A stretch of 64,000 bases of DNA from Bacteroidales bacterium (GCA_024401335.1 JAKSLH010000001.1:62001-126000); one strand, 5' to 3'; numbered from the stretch's first letter, positions 56,291 through 64,000 are shown. Notes: generated from the sequence alone by a model not told the origin. Translations and numbers: made by a program.

Positions 56291-59224
56291 CTAGAATCCG
56301 AAGTTTACACCGAATGTATAAACACCGCCGACCTTGTCTGTGAATACAAACTCGTTCTTCTGGTTGTTAAAGAGGTTGTGAGCATTAGCAAACAATTCAA
56401 CATTGTCAACAGGTTTATAGCCAATCTTCATGTTCACTGTGAAGTGATTCTTGAGCTCTGTCGATCCGTATGTGGTGTCCATTGTACGCTTGCCAAGGAA
56501 ATTTCCGAAGGCTGAGACGGTCATCCTCTGCATTGGCTTGTAGATAAGACCAATCATGCCATAAATTGATGGCGTTGCCTTGTGCTTGTGTCCATTGATC
56601 TGGTCCTTCTTGAGCGCTGTTGTAGAGCCGATGAAGAACTCGTCAGTCTCCATGCTGCGAAGTACGTTATACTTTATAGCGTAATACATGTTGAGAGGAT
56701 TCTCTACACCATCCATTGTCTCGCCCTTGAGGCCGGTTGCCTTAAGTTGATTGAGGAGGGCTTCCTGCTGTGCCTCGTTCATGTTGCTCCAGCCAATGTT
56801 GTTCATATAGTTCTCTACGAGACTGTGACCTGTTATGGTGGCGAGGAGCTGCTGTGCTTTGTTGACGTCACCCTGTGAAGCTACCGCAACAGTTTGCATG
56901 ATGTCGCCGAAGAGACGTCCGCTTACGAGGTTGTTGGTGAAAGATGCTGTTGCATTGCCTACCTGCATAGCTATTTCCTGAGTCTGGCTATACTGGTAGT
57001 AGTCGTCGATGCGAGTCTGCTGCGCGTTGGCGTTGATTTTAGCGATGAGCTTAGGAGAGATGATCCAGTCCATGTTGATGCTAAATCCATACTGATTGAC
57101 CTTATATGGAAGGTTGTTGTACTGAACGTATGTTCGTGTTGTTGCACTTCCGGCTGTCATTCCAGAGCTCTGAGCAATAAGACCCTGCAAAAGTCCCTGC
57201 TGTGCCTCTGGAGAAGGTGCGTTGAGTATGGCATTGAACTGGCCAAGTGCGTTGCCCATGATAGCCTGCAACATAGGTGCGTCGACAACGTGCATTGTGC
57301 GGTTTGCCATCAAAGCGCCGTAATCTTCGGAGTGTGACATGAAGAGTTCTGCATCAATGAGGATGTTTGAGATAGGCTTCCAGCGATAACCTAGTTCATA
57401 GCTGTCGGCATGAACAAGGTCAGCATCTTCGTTGCCCACAAAAACCATCTTCTCTGGTGTCATATATGTGCGGACCCACTGGTAGTTGGCACTTGAGTTG
57501 ACCATCGTTGCACCACGGTTGGCACGCCCATACACAAAACGTATGAAGTTGTTTTCGTTGATTTTGTAGTTGGCGCTTGCCTGCCATGAATGGTTCCACT
57601 TGTCTGGAATGCTGGTCTTGTCTGAGCGGAAGGCACCGCTGAATCGGAAGTCGCCCACTTTGTAGTCAACGCGTACAGATGGTGCTATGTTTGTGATCTT
57701 GGCCTCTGTGTCGAAGAAGCCGTAGAGACGGTTCTTGGAGTCGCCTGGCTTGCCGTCCTTCACGTAGTACCATGTGTAGTCGCCACTCTGCTTAGGGTTT
57801 TCAGAGTTGTATACTGGCAAGTAGTCGTTGTACTTTACCCATTGTGCTGCTATACCTGGCTTGATGTGGAAATCGTTGATGTCTATGTCATATTCGGCAC
57901 TCGCATTGAGCGAGTTGTGACCAACTTTAAAGCCTGGAACACCGTTTGAGTAGTTCTGTGGACCGAAGTCGTAGCTTGCGTTGAGCGAGAGCCCGTGGAT
58001 GCCTGCATTGAGGTTGACGTAGCCACCCTTAGAGATACGGTTGTTGAGTGAGAATACATCGTCGCCCATAGGTGTAGAGATGACGTCAGAAGTCTGGTAG
58101 CCTGCCTGAAGGTCAATGCGTACATCACTGTTTGGCACAAAGCTGAGGTAGCCATTGAAGCCGAAATTCTTACGTGCCTTACTGATGTTGTTGAACATCT
58201 CGTTTACAGGGGTCTGTGGCTCTGTTGCGTTCATGATCAAGTAAGTTGGAATAGGTGTTGGCATGGCTGTTCGACGAACAAAACGAAGGTTGTTAACTTC
58301 GTCAACTGTCATCCAACCTCCTTTCGACACGTTAGTGTAGTTGCCTTCTGCTTCAAAAGCGTTGATGTCGGCAATCTGCACCTGCGAGTATCTGTTGGCC
58401 TGTGCTTCTGGAGTGTTTGCTCTGTAGAGGTCGTTTTGTGCCATGACATATAGTTTGTCGGTGCCACGGCCACGATTCTGCATGTTCATTGTGAGACCTG
58501 CTGCGATCTTGCCGTTTTTCCAGGCGTTGCGTATCGCTATATCGCCTACGACAGTCTCTTTTGTACCCATCTGTATGCTGCCTGAAACGAGGTTCGAACT
58601 TTCACCTGGCTTCTCTGTGATGATGTTGATGACGCCTGTTACTGCATTGGCACCATAGAGTGCGCTACATGCACCGCGAACAACTTCTATTCGTTCAACA
58701 TCTTCTATCGATATCTGAAGCATGTCCATTGTCAATGCACCCATCGCATAGTTCTGTACCGGACGGTTATCTACCATGAGAAGTGTGTTTGCGTTCTCCG
58801 AGTAGAGGAGCATGTTGTTGTCTGGTATGTTGTTGAGGCCGCGCATCTGAATGTCATATATGCCGTTGGTCTTTTCTGTTACAATCATACCAGGGATCAG
58901 ACGAAAGGCCTCTTCGATAGTTGAAATGCCGTATGTGCGCATCTCCGCACGGGTGATGACGGTTGTTGAAAGTGGGGAAGTGAACGAGTTTTCCTCTGTC
59001 TTTGACGCTGAACTTACGTTCTTGTTCATGATCATGGCAAACAACTCGTCAACGCTTGATACACCAAGCGTTTCAACTGCTTCCATCAGATCCTCTAATG
59101 GTAGTTCTGACAATTCGTCTATGCTCATCGTCATGATTTGTTCCTTTGTCAATTTGCTTTGTGCAAAAGTGTTCGTGCACATAAGGACTGACATCATTGC
59201 CGTTGCGATGTACTTAAGTCTCAT
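56291..59224 (-). CDS. TonB-dependent outer-membrane receptor
   Basis: 977 residues with a signal peptide (ending NTFAQS). Between it and the plug is a conserved acidic helical segment (SIDELSELPLEDLMEAVETL) instead of the carboxypeptidase-like domain of SusC proteins. The plug domain is clear: STTVITRAEMRTYGI, SIEDVERIEVVRGACSALYG, NAVTGVINIITEKPG. The rest is a 22-strand-type barrel ending in an aromatic residue (GVNFGF). Imports an unidentified large or scarce substrate using TonB energy. No SusD partner, so the ligand may be a cofactor or siderophore-like molecule; this is inference. Confidence 0.92.
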   Translation of the reverse strand: MRLKYIATAMMSVLMCTNTFAQSKLTKEQIMTMSIDELSELPLEDLMEAVETLGVSSVDELFAMIMNKNVSSASKTEENSFTSPLSTTVITRAEMRTYGISTIEEAFRLIPGMIVTEKTNGIYDIQMRGLNNIPDNNMLLYSENANTLLMVDNRPVQNYAMGALTMDMLQISIEDVERIEVVRGACSALYGANAVTGVINIITEKPGESSNLVSGSIQMGTKETVVGDIAIRNAWKNGKIAAGLTMNMQNRGRGTDKLYVMAQNDLYRANTPEAQANRYSQVQIADINAFEAEGNYTNVSKGGWMTVDEVNNLRFVRRTAMPTPIPTYLIMNATEPQTPVNEMFNNISKARKNFGFNGYLSFVPNSDVRIDLQAGYQTSDVISTPMGDDVFSLNNRISKGGYVNLNAGIHGLSLNASYDFGPQNYSNGVPGFKVGHNSLNASAEYDIDINDFHIKPGIAAQWVKYNDYLPVYNSENPKQSGDYTWYYVKDGKPGDSKNRLYGFFDTEAKITNIAPSVRVDYKVGDFRFSGAFRSDKTSIPDKWNHSWQASANYKINENNFIRFVYGRANRGATMVNSSANYQWVRTYMTPEKMVFVGNEDADLVHADSYELGYRWKPISNILIDAELFMSHSEDYGALMANRTMHVVDAPMLQAIMGNALGQFNAILNAPSPEAQQGLLQGLIAQSSGMTAGSATTRTYVQYNNLPYKVNQYGFSINMDWIISPKLIAKINANAQQTRIDDYYQYSQTQEIAMQVGNATASFTNNLVSGRLFGDIMQTVAVASQGDVNKAQQLLATITGHSLVENYMNNIGWSNMNEAQQEALLNQLKATGLKGETMDGVENPLNMYYAIKYNVLRSMETDEFFIGSTTALKKDQINGHKHKATPSIYGMIGLIYKPMQRMTVSAFGNFLGKRTMDTTYGSTELKNHFTVNMKIGYKPVDNVELFANAHNLFNNQKNEFVFTDKVGGVYTFGVNFGF

Positions 59225-59326
59225 GGTTTCTATTTAGTTTGTGTTTCTTGTTCTGTTTTTATTAATTATTACGTGATATAGGATTAAAGGTTGTGCATTT
59301 ATGCATATAAAATGTTCTATTTAGAC

Positions 59327-59364
59327 ATAAAAATAGGCGTGATTCGCTTGAATCACGCCTATTT
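59327..59364 (-). terminator. Terminator of the NifX-like/C_GCAxxG operon
   Basis: A perfect 15-bp stem (59331-59345 with 59350-59364), a 4-base loop and a T run on the minus strand. Confidence 0.9.
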
Positions 59365-59385
59365 ATTGTTTTGTTGTTAGTGTGT

Positions 59386-59859
59386 TTATCTTTTGCTGTC
59401 TAGTATCTCCGCCCATACTCGTGCTGCGCTTTCTACTTTTCTGGCGCATGGTCTTAATTTGTAGTATTCTGCGTTTCTCTCATCTGGCACGTTTGTGTCT
59501 GTGGCTACCTTACACCCGTTCATCGCTAGTAGCTCGGCGCAAATGTACGAGCCATTTCTCTCCTTGAATGTTTCTAGTGCTTCTCTGACAAGGTCGTAGC
59601 ATGCAGCTTTGCCCTCTTTGTCTGATCCTTCTGTCTGGCCTTTCTCCATTCCTGCTAGCATAACCATGCCCGATGCTGCGCCGCATATCATTCTTAGGCG
59701 ACCGATGCCTCCTCCGAAACCGGCTGATATTTTCTTGGCAGTTGTGTCGTCTATGCCATACATGTCCGAGAAGGCTGCGAATACACTCTGGCTGCATCCG
59801 TAACCTTGCATGAATAGCTCTACGGCTTTTTGCACTCTGTCTTCGAGGTCTTGTCTCAT
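59386..59859 (-). CDS. C_GCAxxG_C_C-family redox-type protein
   Basis: 157 residues, cytoplasmic. The family's conserved cysteines are in place: YGCSQSV, RMICGAASGM (the GCAxxG-like core, here CGAASG), GSYICAELL, NGCKV and RPCARKV. Members are thought to bind a metal or iron-sulphur cofactor and often sit near redox genes; the biochemical role is not established. Transcribed with the NifX-like protein, whose stop lies 5 bases upstream of this start. Confidence 0.9.
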   Translation of the reverse strand: MRQDLEDRVQKAVELFMQGYGCSQSVFAAFSDMYGIDDTTAKKISAGFGGGIGRLRMICGAASGMVMLAGMEKGQTEGSDKEGKAACYDLVREALETFKERNGSYICAELLAMNGCKVATDTNVPDERNAEYYKLRPCARKVESAARVWAEILDSKR

Positions 59860-59864
59860 GTCTA

Positions 59865-60260
59865 TTATAAAGCTAGTTTGAATGCGTTGCCAGATTCTGT
59901 TCCATGGTTTCCGCAGTCGTGGTGGTCACATGTCTCGGCATTGTCCTTGAGCTTGCCATTAAGAAAGGCTTGCAAAACGTCTTCTACGTCCCCTTCACAT
60001 CCTCTTATGACTTCTATGCAGTGTTCACTCAGCTTGTTGAATGCTCCTTGTCCCATGTTGCCGGCGAGCATCAGGCTGATACCCATCTCCTCCATGGTCG
60101 AGGCTATGTTCGACTTGCAACCGCATCCTTGAGGCGAGTCTAGTCTTTCGCGTTTTGTTATATTGTTCGTTTCGTCTATACTGATCACGGTGTAGTGGTC
60201 GCAATGGCCAAAGTGGCTGTCCACCTTGCCGTCTCTTGTTGGTATCGCGATAATTTTCAT
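59865..60260 (-). CDS. NifX/NifB-like dinitrogenase cofactor-binding domain protein
   Basis: 131 residues from the ATG at 60260; the longer frame to 60290 overlaps the -7 element. Resembles the small NifX/MTH1175-type fold (IAIPTRDGKVDSHFGHCDHY, IRGCEGDVEDVLQAFLNGKL). Cys- and His-rich, with PQGCGCKS in the middle and a CDHHDCGNHG tail, suggesting metal or Fe-S binding. No nitrogenase genes are present, so a nitrogen-fixation role is not supported; such stand-alone proteins may insert or carry metal clusters. Operon with the C_GCAxxG protein. Confidence 0.88.
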   Translation of the reverse strand: MKIIAIPTRDGKVDSHFGHCDHYTVISIDETNNITKRERLDSPQGCGCKSNIASTMEEMGISLMLAGNMGQGAFNKLSEHCIEVIRGCEGDVEDVLQAFLNGKLKDNAETCDHHDCGNHGTESGNAFKLAL

Positions 60261-60287
60261 ATATGTTGAGTATGATTGTTTTCTTTG

Positions 60288-60319
60288 CAAATATACTCTT
60301 TTTAGTATTGTCTGCCAAT
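60288..60319 (-). promoter_or_regulatory. Promoter of the NifX-like operon
   Basis: On the minus strand ATTG (60319-60316), a 20-base spacer and TATATTTG (60295-60288). Confidence 0.6.
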
Positions 60320-60323
60320 AAGT

Positions 60324-60355
60324 AAAAAGGCCCTGCAGTTTTTAATTGCAGAGCC
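60324..60355 (-). terminator. Terminator of the small membrane protein gene
   Basis: A 9-bp stem with one mismatch (60329-60337 with 60347-60355) followed by a T run on the minus strand. Confidence 0.65.
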
Positions 60356-60381
60356 AGAAGTCTATTTGGTTTGTTGTGTTG

Positions 60382-60768
60382 TTAATGTTCTACTACGCTT
60401 TCGCCAACGGCTTGAGGGTAGTTGAGGTAGTTCTCGTAAAACTTCACCTGTTCAAAATAGGTGAGTCTCACTTTTGTAGGCTTCATCAGAAAGTCTCTTA
60501 TTCCGCTATCTGAATGGGCGTGAAGATCGATTATTTGAAGTCCTTTGATTTTAAGATAATAGTCAAGGATGTCTTCCCTGCTGAATCTGTTCTGTGTGAT
60601 ACTTGCAATCTCGTTCAGTACTTCGTTTTTCTGCTCTTCACCCGATGGAAATAAAATAGCCGACAATCGCTCGATTGTCTTCCGCTCTGAGTAGCGTAGG
60701 ATGAGTGCTCTCCCTACGAATAAGGCTACTGCAGATACCGCTATTATCAAAATAAATTCTATAATCAT
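60382..60768 (-). CDS. Hypothetical single-pass membrane protein
   Basis: 128 residues: an N-terminal transmembrane helix (residues ~3-24) followed by a soluble, charged ~100-residue domain (ERLSAILFPSGEEQKNEV, NRFSREDILDYYLKIKGL). No family recognised. A PurR/LacI-like operator palindrome lies ~45-57 bases upstream of its start, which suggests regulation by a LacI-family repressor. Monocistronic. Confidence 0.65.
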   Translation of the reverse strand: MIIEFILIIAVSAVALFVGRALILRYSERKTIERLSAILFPSGEEQKNEVLNEIASITQNRFSREDILDYYLKIKGLQIIDLHAHSDSGIRDFLMKPTKVRLTYFEQVKFYENYLNYPQAVGESVVEH

Positions 60769-60811
60769 ATACTTTCAGTGTTCTTTGGTCAACCCGTGAC
60801 ATGCATTATTA

Positions 60812-60825
60812 CGCAAACGTTTGCG
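60812..60825. promoter_or_regulatory. LacI/PurR-like operator palindrome
   Basis: CGCAAACGTTTGCG, a perfect 14-bp palindrome with a further TTGCG half-site at 60831-60835. It closely resembles the E. coli PurR box (ACGCAAACGTTTGCGT). It lies upstream of the gene starting at 60768 (minus). Confidence 0.6.
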
Positions 60826-60852
60826 AATGGTTGCGTATTTATGAAAAAAATA

Positions 60853-61809
60853 TCAGAATTTTTTAAATCCGTACTTCTCCATCCTTTTTTCTAGGTATTC
60901 TTGTTCGGCTTGCCCGTTTGTTGCTCTTAGAGATGCTCGTTTGTTTAATGCCCAGAGGTCCATTATTGTCGAATAGCCCGATCTGCAGTATATGTCATCG
61001 GCATTGTCTATTAGGTCTCTGAGTTGTTGTGCGTCGCAATGGTCTATGTACTCTATACCGTTCTTCTTTGTTTTGCTTTGTTTGTCGCTTACGATGCCTC
61101 TTACTATTACGTTGTTGCCTGTAGTCCCTTCGAATATCTTTGTTATGTCTTCTTCCAATATGCTGCGTTGTGGCTCTGGTCCTGATATGATGGCTAGTCT
61201 GTCGATATGTGTTCCTTCGGCGTGTCTCTCTGTCAGATTCATCCTCGATAAGATGCCGATGGTCTTTGTTCTGGCCGTGATGTTTTTGCAGTTCGACAGC
61301 TCTCCTGCTAGTCCGTTAGGGTAGGGGGCTATGTCTGGTATCCACACTTCGTCAAACTTGTTTATCCACAATGATAGACATCTGGCGAATATGTTGTTGA
61401 ATGTCTGTGGAGCCCAGCTTGCTGTTGTCGGTGTCGTCTGATGTGTTATGAGAATGCTCTCGCATTTGTTGCTTCTGACTCCATATCTGTTGTCAGATAT
61501 GATTCTCTCTATGCCTTCTCTCTCTACTATCTTCTGAGTGTCTCTGTTCTCTTTATATGTATAATATACTATCTTGGGCACTTGCAGGGTTATTGCTACC
61601 CATTGCGGAAGGTGACGGGTGAACCATGGTGAAAATGATTTGAGCTTTATGGCCCTGAGCTGTGGGTGATCGCTTGATATCAACTCTAATGAACGTCCTG
61701 AGCCTGCAAGTATCACCTCGTTGCCTGCCGCTATCTCTCTGCTGACTATTTCACTCGTTCTTGATGCATGTCCTAGGCCCCAGTCAAGAACTGATACCAG
61801 TACTTTCAC
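60853..61809 (-). CDS. MurG-like (GT28/UGT-type) glycosyltransferase
   Basis: 318 residues. Starts with the glycine-rich donor loop VSVLDWGLGHASRTSEI and ends with the acceptor/donor segment DDIYCRSGYSTIMDLWAL, typical of the MurG/UDP-glucuronosyltransferase fold. Acts on an unknown acceptor; Bacteroidetes carry many such stand-alone enzymes for envelope glycolipids or glycans. At 318 residues it is compact. A -7 element TATATTTG lies at 61832-61825 on the minus strand, divergent from metA. Confidence 0.85.
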   Translation of the reverse strand: MKVLVSVLDWGLGHASRTSEIVSREIAAGNEVILAGSGRSLELISSDHPQLRAIKLKSFSPWFTRHLPQWVAITLQVPKIVYYTYKENRDTQKIVEREGIERIISDNRYGVRSNKCESILITHQTTPTTASWAPQTFNNIFARCLSLWINKFDEVWIPDIAPYPNGLAGELSNCKNITARTKTIGILSRMNLTERHAEGTHIDRLAIISGPEPQRSILEEDITKIFEGTTGNNVIVRGIVSDKQSKTKKNGIEYIDHCDAQQLRDLIDNADDIYCRSGYSTIMDLWALNKRASLRATNGQAEQEYLEKRMEKYGFKKF

Positions 61810-61824
61810 GTCGTTAATTTTCTA

Positions 61825-61832
61825 CAAATATA
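61825..61832 (-). promoter_or_regulatory. Probable -7 element of the MurG-like gene
   Basis: TATATTTG on the minus strand, 16 bases before the start codon. Confidence 0.5.
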
Positions 61833-61858
61833 GGCATTTGTGAACATCTTTTGCTACT

Positions 61859-61892
61859 TTTGTGAACTTTACACTTATTAAGCGTACTTTTG
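61859..61892 (+). promoter_or_regulatory. Promoter of metA
   Basis: TTTG (61859-61862), a 22-base spacer and TACTTTTG (61885-61892). The spacing is slightly long. No riboswitch-sized leader is present between it and the start at 61927. Confidence 0.5.
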
Positions 61893-61926
61893 CGCAATAA
61901 CACAGTTTGTATTAAAGGAAGACAAA

Positions 61927-62835
61927 ATGCCAATAAAGATACCAGACGCACTCCCTGCTCGCAAGATTCTTGAAGGTGAAAATGTGTTCGTAATGAGCGA
62001 ATCCCGTGCTCATCACCAGGATATACGAGCTCTTCGTATTCTTATCCTTAATCTTATGCCTGTCAAGGTCACGACCGAGACTCAGATATTAAGAAATCTG
62101 TCCAACTCACCTCTACAGGTCGATGTCGAGTTCCTTATGACTAGCACCCATGTGTCTAAGAACACTTCCAACGAACATCTGTCTACTTTCTATAAGAGTT
62201 TCGCCGAAGTTCGTAACCAGAAATATGATGGTATGATTATTACTGGTGCTCCTGTAGAGCAAATTCCGTTCGAGGAGGTTGACTATTGGAACGAACTGGT
62301 CGAGATCATGGAGTGGACTAAGTCTAATGTGACTAATACGTTCCATATCTGTTGGGGTGCACAGGCTGGCTTGTACTATCATTACGGGATCGACAAGCAC
62401 CCTCTTCTTCAGAAGATGTTCGGCGTGTTCGACCATCATGTTGTCGATGATTGTAACGAACCTCTTGTCCGCGGTTTCGACGACGTGTTCAAGGCTCCTC
62501 ACTCGCGACATACTGGTGTGAGCCGCGAGCAGATTGCTTCACATCCCGACCTTATGATATTGGCGGAGTCCGATGAAGCTGGCGTCTATATCGTGGCTTC
62601 AAAAGACCGTAAGCAGATCTTTGTGACAGGCCATAGCGAATACGATCGCGATACCCTGGCTGGCGAATATGCTCGTGACGTGGCTAAGGGACTACCTATT
62701 CAGGTCCCTGCTAATTACTTCCCCGATGACGACCCAACTAAGACTCCTGTTGTGTCTTGGAGAAGCCATGCTCACCTCATCTATTCTAACTGGCTTAATT
62801 ACTACGTATATCAGGCTACGCCTTACGAACTCTGA
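61927..62835 (+). CDS. metA: Homoserine O-acyltransferase (predicted acetyltransferase)
   Basis: First committed step of methionine synthesis: acylates homoserine. 302 residues, standard length. Catalytic Cys142 lies in [16 protein letters not shown], Lys47 in [11 protein letters not shown], and His236/Glu238 in TGHSEYDRD. The substrate-determining position 111 is Glu ([11 protein letters not shown]); in this family Glu111 goes with acetyl-CoA use and Gly111 with succinyl-CoA, so homoserine O-acetyltransferase activity is predicted. Stand-alone gene divergent from the MurG-like enzyme. Confidence 0.95.
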   Translation: MPIKIPDALPARKILEGENVFVMSESRAHHQDIRALRILILNLMPVKVTTETQILRNLSNSPLQVDVEFLMTSTHVSKNTSNEHLSTFYKSFAEVRNQKYDGMIITGAPVEQIPFEEVDYWNELVEIMEWTKSNVTNTFHICWGAQAGLYYHYGIDKHPLLQKMFGVFDHHVVDDCNEPLVRGFDDVFKAPHSRHTGVSREQIASHPDLMILAESDEAGVYIVASKDRKQIFVTGHSEYDRDTLAGEYARDVAKGLPIQVPANYFPDDDPTKTPVVSWRSHAHLIYSNWLNYYVYQATPYEL

Positions 62836-62865
62836 TTTGAGTCTTTAGAAAAAGTCTAGGTAAAG

Positions 62866-62897
62866 TTTGCAGAAACAAAAAAATAAGCATACCTTTG
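62866..62897 (+). promoter_or_regulatory. Promoter of tRNA-Lys
   Basis: TTTG (62866-62869), a 20-base spacer and TACCTTTG (62890-62897), a full consensus match. Confidence 0.75.
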
Positions 62898-62931
62898 CAT
62901 CGCTTTTGGGAAGACCAAGGCATTTTAGGGA

Positions 62932-63004
62932 GATTCAATAGCTCAGCAGGTAGAGCACAACACTTTTAATGTTGGGGTCCTGGGTTCGAGCCCCAGTTGG
63001 ATCA
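62932..63004 (+). tRNA. tRNA-Lys (anticodon TTT)
   Basis: 73-base cloverleaf: acceptor GATTCAA/TTGGATC, D-arm GCTC/GAGC, anticodon stem CAACA/TGTTG with loop CTTTTAA (TTT), a complete T-arm and discriminator A. The 3' flank is CCG rather than CCA, so the end is not fully encoded. Confidence 0.95.
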
Positions 63005-63012
63005 CCGCTTCC

Positions 63013-63049
63013 AGAGGGATTCGTTTTAGAACGAGTCTCTCTTTTTTTT
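63013..63049 (+). terminator. Terminator after tRNA-Lys
   Basis: AGAGGGATTCGTT/AACGAGTCTCTCT hairpin (with wobble/mismatch positions) followed by a long T run. Confidence 0.7.
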
Positions 63050-63077
63050 GTCTATATTGGGTGAGATTGTGTAAAAA

Positions 63078-63121
63078 CGAACATATATAGAGAAATTATG
63101 GACATTCCATGAATATGTTCG
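63078..63121. promoter_or_regulatory. Nested inverted repeats upstream of the AraC-type gene
   Basis: CGAACATAT (63078-63086) and ATATGTTCG (63113-63121) form a 9-bp inverted repeat; inside it ATGGA-CAT-TCCAT (63098-63110) is a second. They end just before the -7 element, where an operator would sit. Confidence 0.6.
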
Positions 63122-63126
63122 TTGTA

Positions 63127-63134
63127 TATCTTTG
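63127..63134 (+). promoter_or_regulatory. Probable -7 element of the AraC-type gene
   Basis: TATCTTTG, 31 bases before the ATG at 63165. Confidence 0.55.
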
Positions 63135-63164
63135 TGAGGTAAAATAGAACATAATTACCTAAAT

Positions 63165-64000
63165 ATGACAAAATCTGTGAGGTCTACAAATGTTGTCTCT
63201 GACGCGAGTGTTTATGAGATAACTGCCGATGATATCTTTAAGTACTCAAAAATAATGCTTGGCAAAGATATCGCCTTCTTCGATGAGTGGTTTAATGTTC
63301 GTACTTTTGCTCGCATTAAAGATGGTATGGCTGTCATTATTTGCAGAAAGGGACGGGTGGATTTGTCTATAAATGCTCGCGATTACTCGGTTGAAGAAAA
63401 CTCGTTCTGCGTGTTGTCGTCTAATGTCGTTATCGGACCATCCCGCTCGAGTGACGATTTCCAGTGCTCTTTCTTCTATCTCTCTAATAAATATGTTCAG
63501 GATATTCTCCTTGTTCGTAACCGAAAGATTGTCATCAAAGACTTGTTCGTCCGACCTATTGTTAATCTGACTCCTGATGCATTGGCTGTCTTTGATAACT
63601 ATTACCGATTCATTGAAGATAGAATGAGCGTTGTTGGTAATGACTATCAGCCTAATATCGTTAGGTCTCTCGTATGTGCCCTGTTCTATGAGCTGTTCTC
63701 TTTCGCTAAACAATACTCTGCTGAAGATGATGAAGAAGTCGTTTCATCTCGACATAGCGATCAGCTCTTTAAGGCTTTTGTCGATGCTCTACACTCTGAT
63801 GGCGTAAAACGTCGTTCCGTGGCCTCCTATGCTGCCGACCTGTGCATAACTCCTAAATATCTCTCTGTTATCTGTAAGGATAATACCGGACTGACTGCTA
63901 TGGACTTTATCAACGAGTTTGTTATGCAAGACGTCCGTCGTATGCTCGTCTATTCCGATAAAAGTATCAAGGAAATATCTAACGAACTGGGCTTCCCTAA
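63165..64000 (+). CDS. AraC-family transcriptional regulator (3' end outside window)
   Basis: Open from ATG 63165 to the window end, about 278 codons. The N-terminal ~190 residues are a cupin-like sensor domain (RKGRVDLSINARDYSVEENSF is a typical beta-barrel stretch). From ~residue 205 comes the helix-turn-helix region: SVASYAADLCITPKYLSVICKD matches the first HTH and the second begins SIKEISNELGFP just before the edge. This is the Bacteroidetes AraC type with an N-terminal cupin. The target is unknown; the nested inverted repeats in its own promoter suggest autoregulation. Confidence 0.9.
   Translation, partial: MTKSVRSTNVVSDASVYEITADDIFKYSKIMLGKDIAFFDEWFNVRTFARIKDGMAVIICRKGRVDLSINARDYSVEENSFCVLSSNVVIGPSRSSDDFQCSFFYLSNKYVQDILLVRNRKIVIKDLFVRPIVNLTPDALAVFDNYYRFIEDRMSVVGNDYQPNIVRSLVCALFYELFSFAKQYSAEDDEEVVSSRHSDQLFKAFVDALHSDGVKRRSVASYAADLCITPKYLSVICKDNTGLTAMDFINEFVMQDVRRMLVYSDKSIKEISNELGFP

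Noticed and set aside
59865-60260. Nitrogen-fixation gene cluster
   Set aside because: Only a stand-alone NifX-like domain protein is present; no nifH, D, K, E, N or B neighbours.
61893-61926. SAM riboswitch upstream of metA
   Set aside because: Only about 30 bases separate the probable transcript start from the start codon, too short for a SAM riboswitch.

Overview
This window looks like a chromosomal segment of a Bacteroidales bacterium; I cannot fix the genus. The grounds are: promoters of the Bacteroidetes type (TAnnTTTG at -7, several with a TTTG-like element 19-20 bases upstream), BspA-type leucine-rich and InlB-like repeat surface proteins with a type IX-like C-terminal tail, GSCFA and DUF4837 proteins, a TonB-dependent receptor, a Bacteroidetes-type glycogen locus (debranching enzyme, GT4 synthase, GH57, glucan phosphorylase), a TrpB2-type tryptophan synthase beta chain, and few Shine-Dalgarno sequences. 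No prophage, transposase, rRNA or CRISPR array is visible. Most of the window is core metabolism and translation with accessory surface genes between.

Layout. 1-6.3 kb: 3' end of dnaE, then two overlapping SGNH hydrolases and an MBOAT acyltransferase, an apparent O-acylation operon. 6.4-7.8 kb: hisS with a strong terminator. 8.0-16.8 kb: a 2576-residue secreted repeat protein and a putative outer-membrane barrel protein. 16.9-18.2 kb: pgk on the minus strand. 18.35-27.9 kb: a periplasmic-sensing histidine kinase, tRNA-Arg(CCG), a TPR protein, an HD phosphohydrolase, a cytoplasmic histidine kinase, glgB and folE. 28-31.4 kb: lepA and a TrpB2-type trpB. 31.4-33.1 kb: a low-density stretch with short intergenic repeats, an alanine-rich secreted protein, a broken minus-strand gene and a small membrane protein. 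33.1-37.8 kb: rimP-nusA-infB behind a leader hairpin that resembles an attenuator. 37.8-39.3 kb: an AmpG-like MFS protein and tRNA-Arg(TCT).

39.4-53.9 kb is almost all minus strand: a PdxA-like protein lacking the canonical metal-binding histidines, a DUF4837 lipoprotein, a solitary Vsr endonuclease, leuS, a GNAT acetyltransferase, the four-gene glycogen operon and a GSCFA protein. 54.1-56.2 kb is a secreted GH43-like protein. 56.3-61.8 kb (minus) holds a TonB-dependent receptor, a C_GCAxxG_C_C protein with a NifX-like protein, a small membrane protein and a MurG-like glycosyltransferase. 61.9-64 kb holds metA (predicted acetyl-CoA type), tRNA-Lys and a truncated AraC-family regulator behind nested inverted repeats.

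Genes that work together: glgB at 25.3 kb and the operon at 45.5-52.7 kb form a glycogen synthesis and breakdown set; rimP, nusA, infB, lepA, leuS, hisS and the tRNAs serve translation and transcription; the SGNH/SGNH/MBOAT trio probably modifies a cell-surface polymer. I see no clear defence or mobile system. The most unusual items are the degenerate PdxA, the GH57 protein with Asn at the expected catalytic Asp and a lysine-rich tail, the higher-order repeat structure of the giant protein, a 20-bp perfect palindrome in the leuS leader, a PurR/LacI-like operator palindrome at 60.8 kb, and the rimP leader hairpin.
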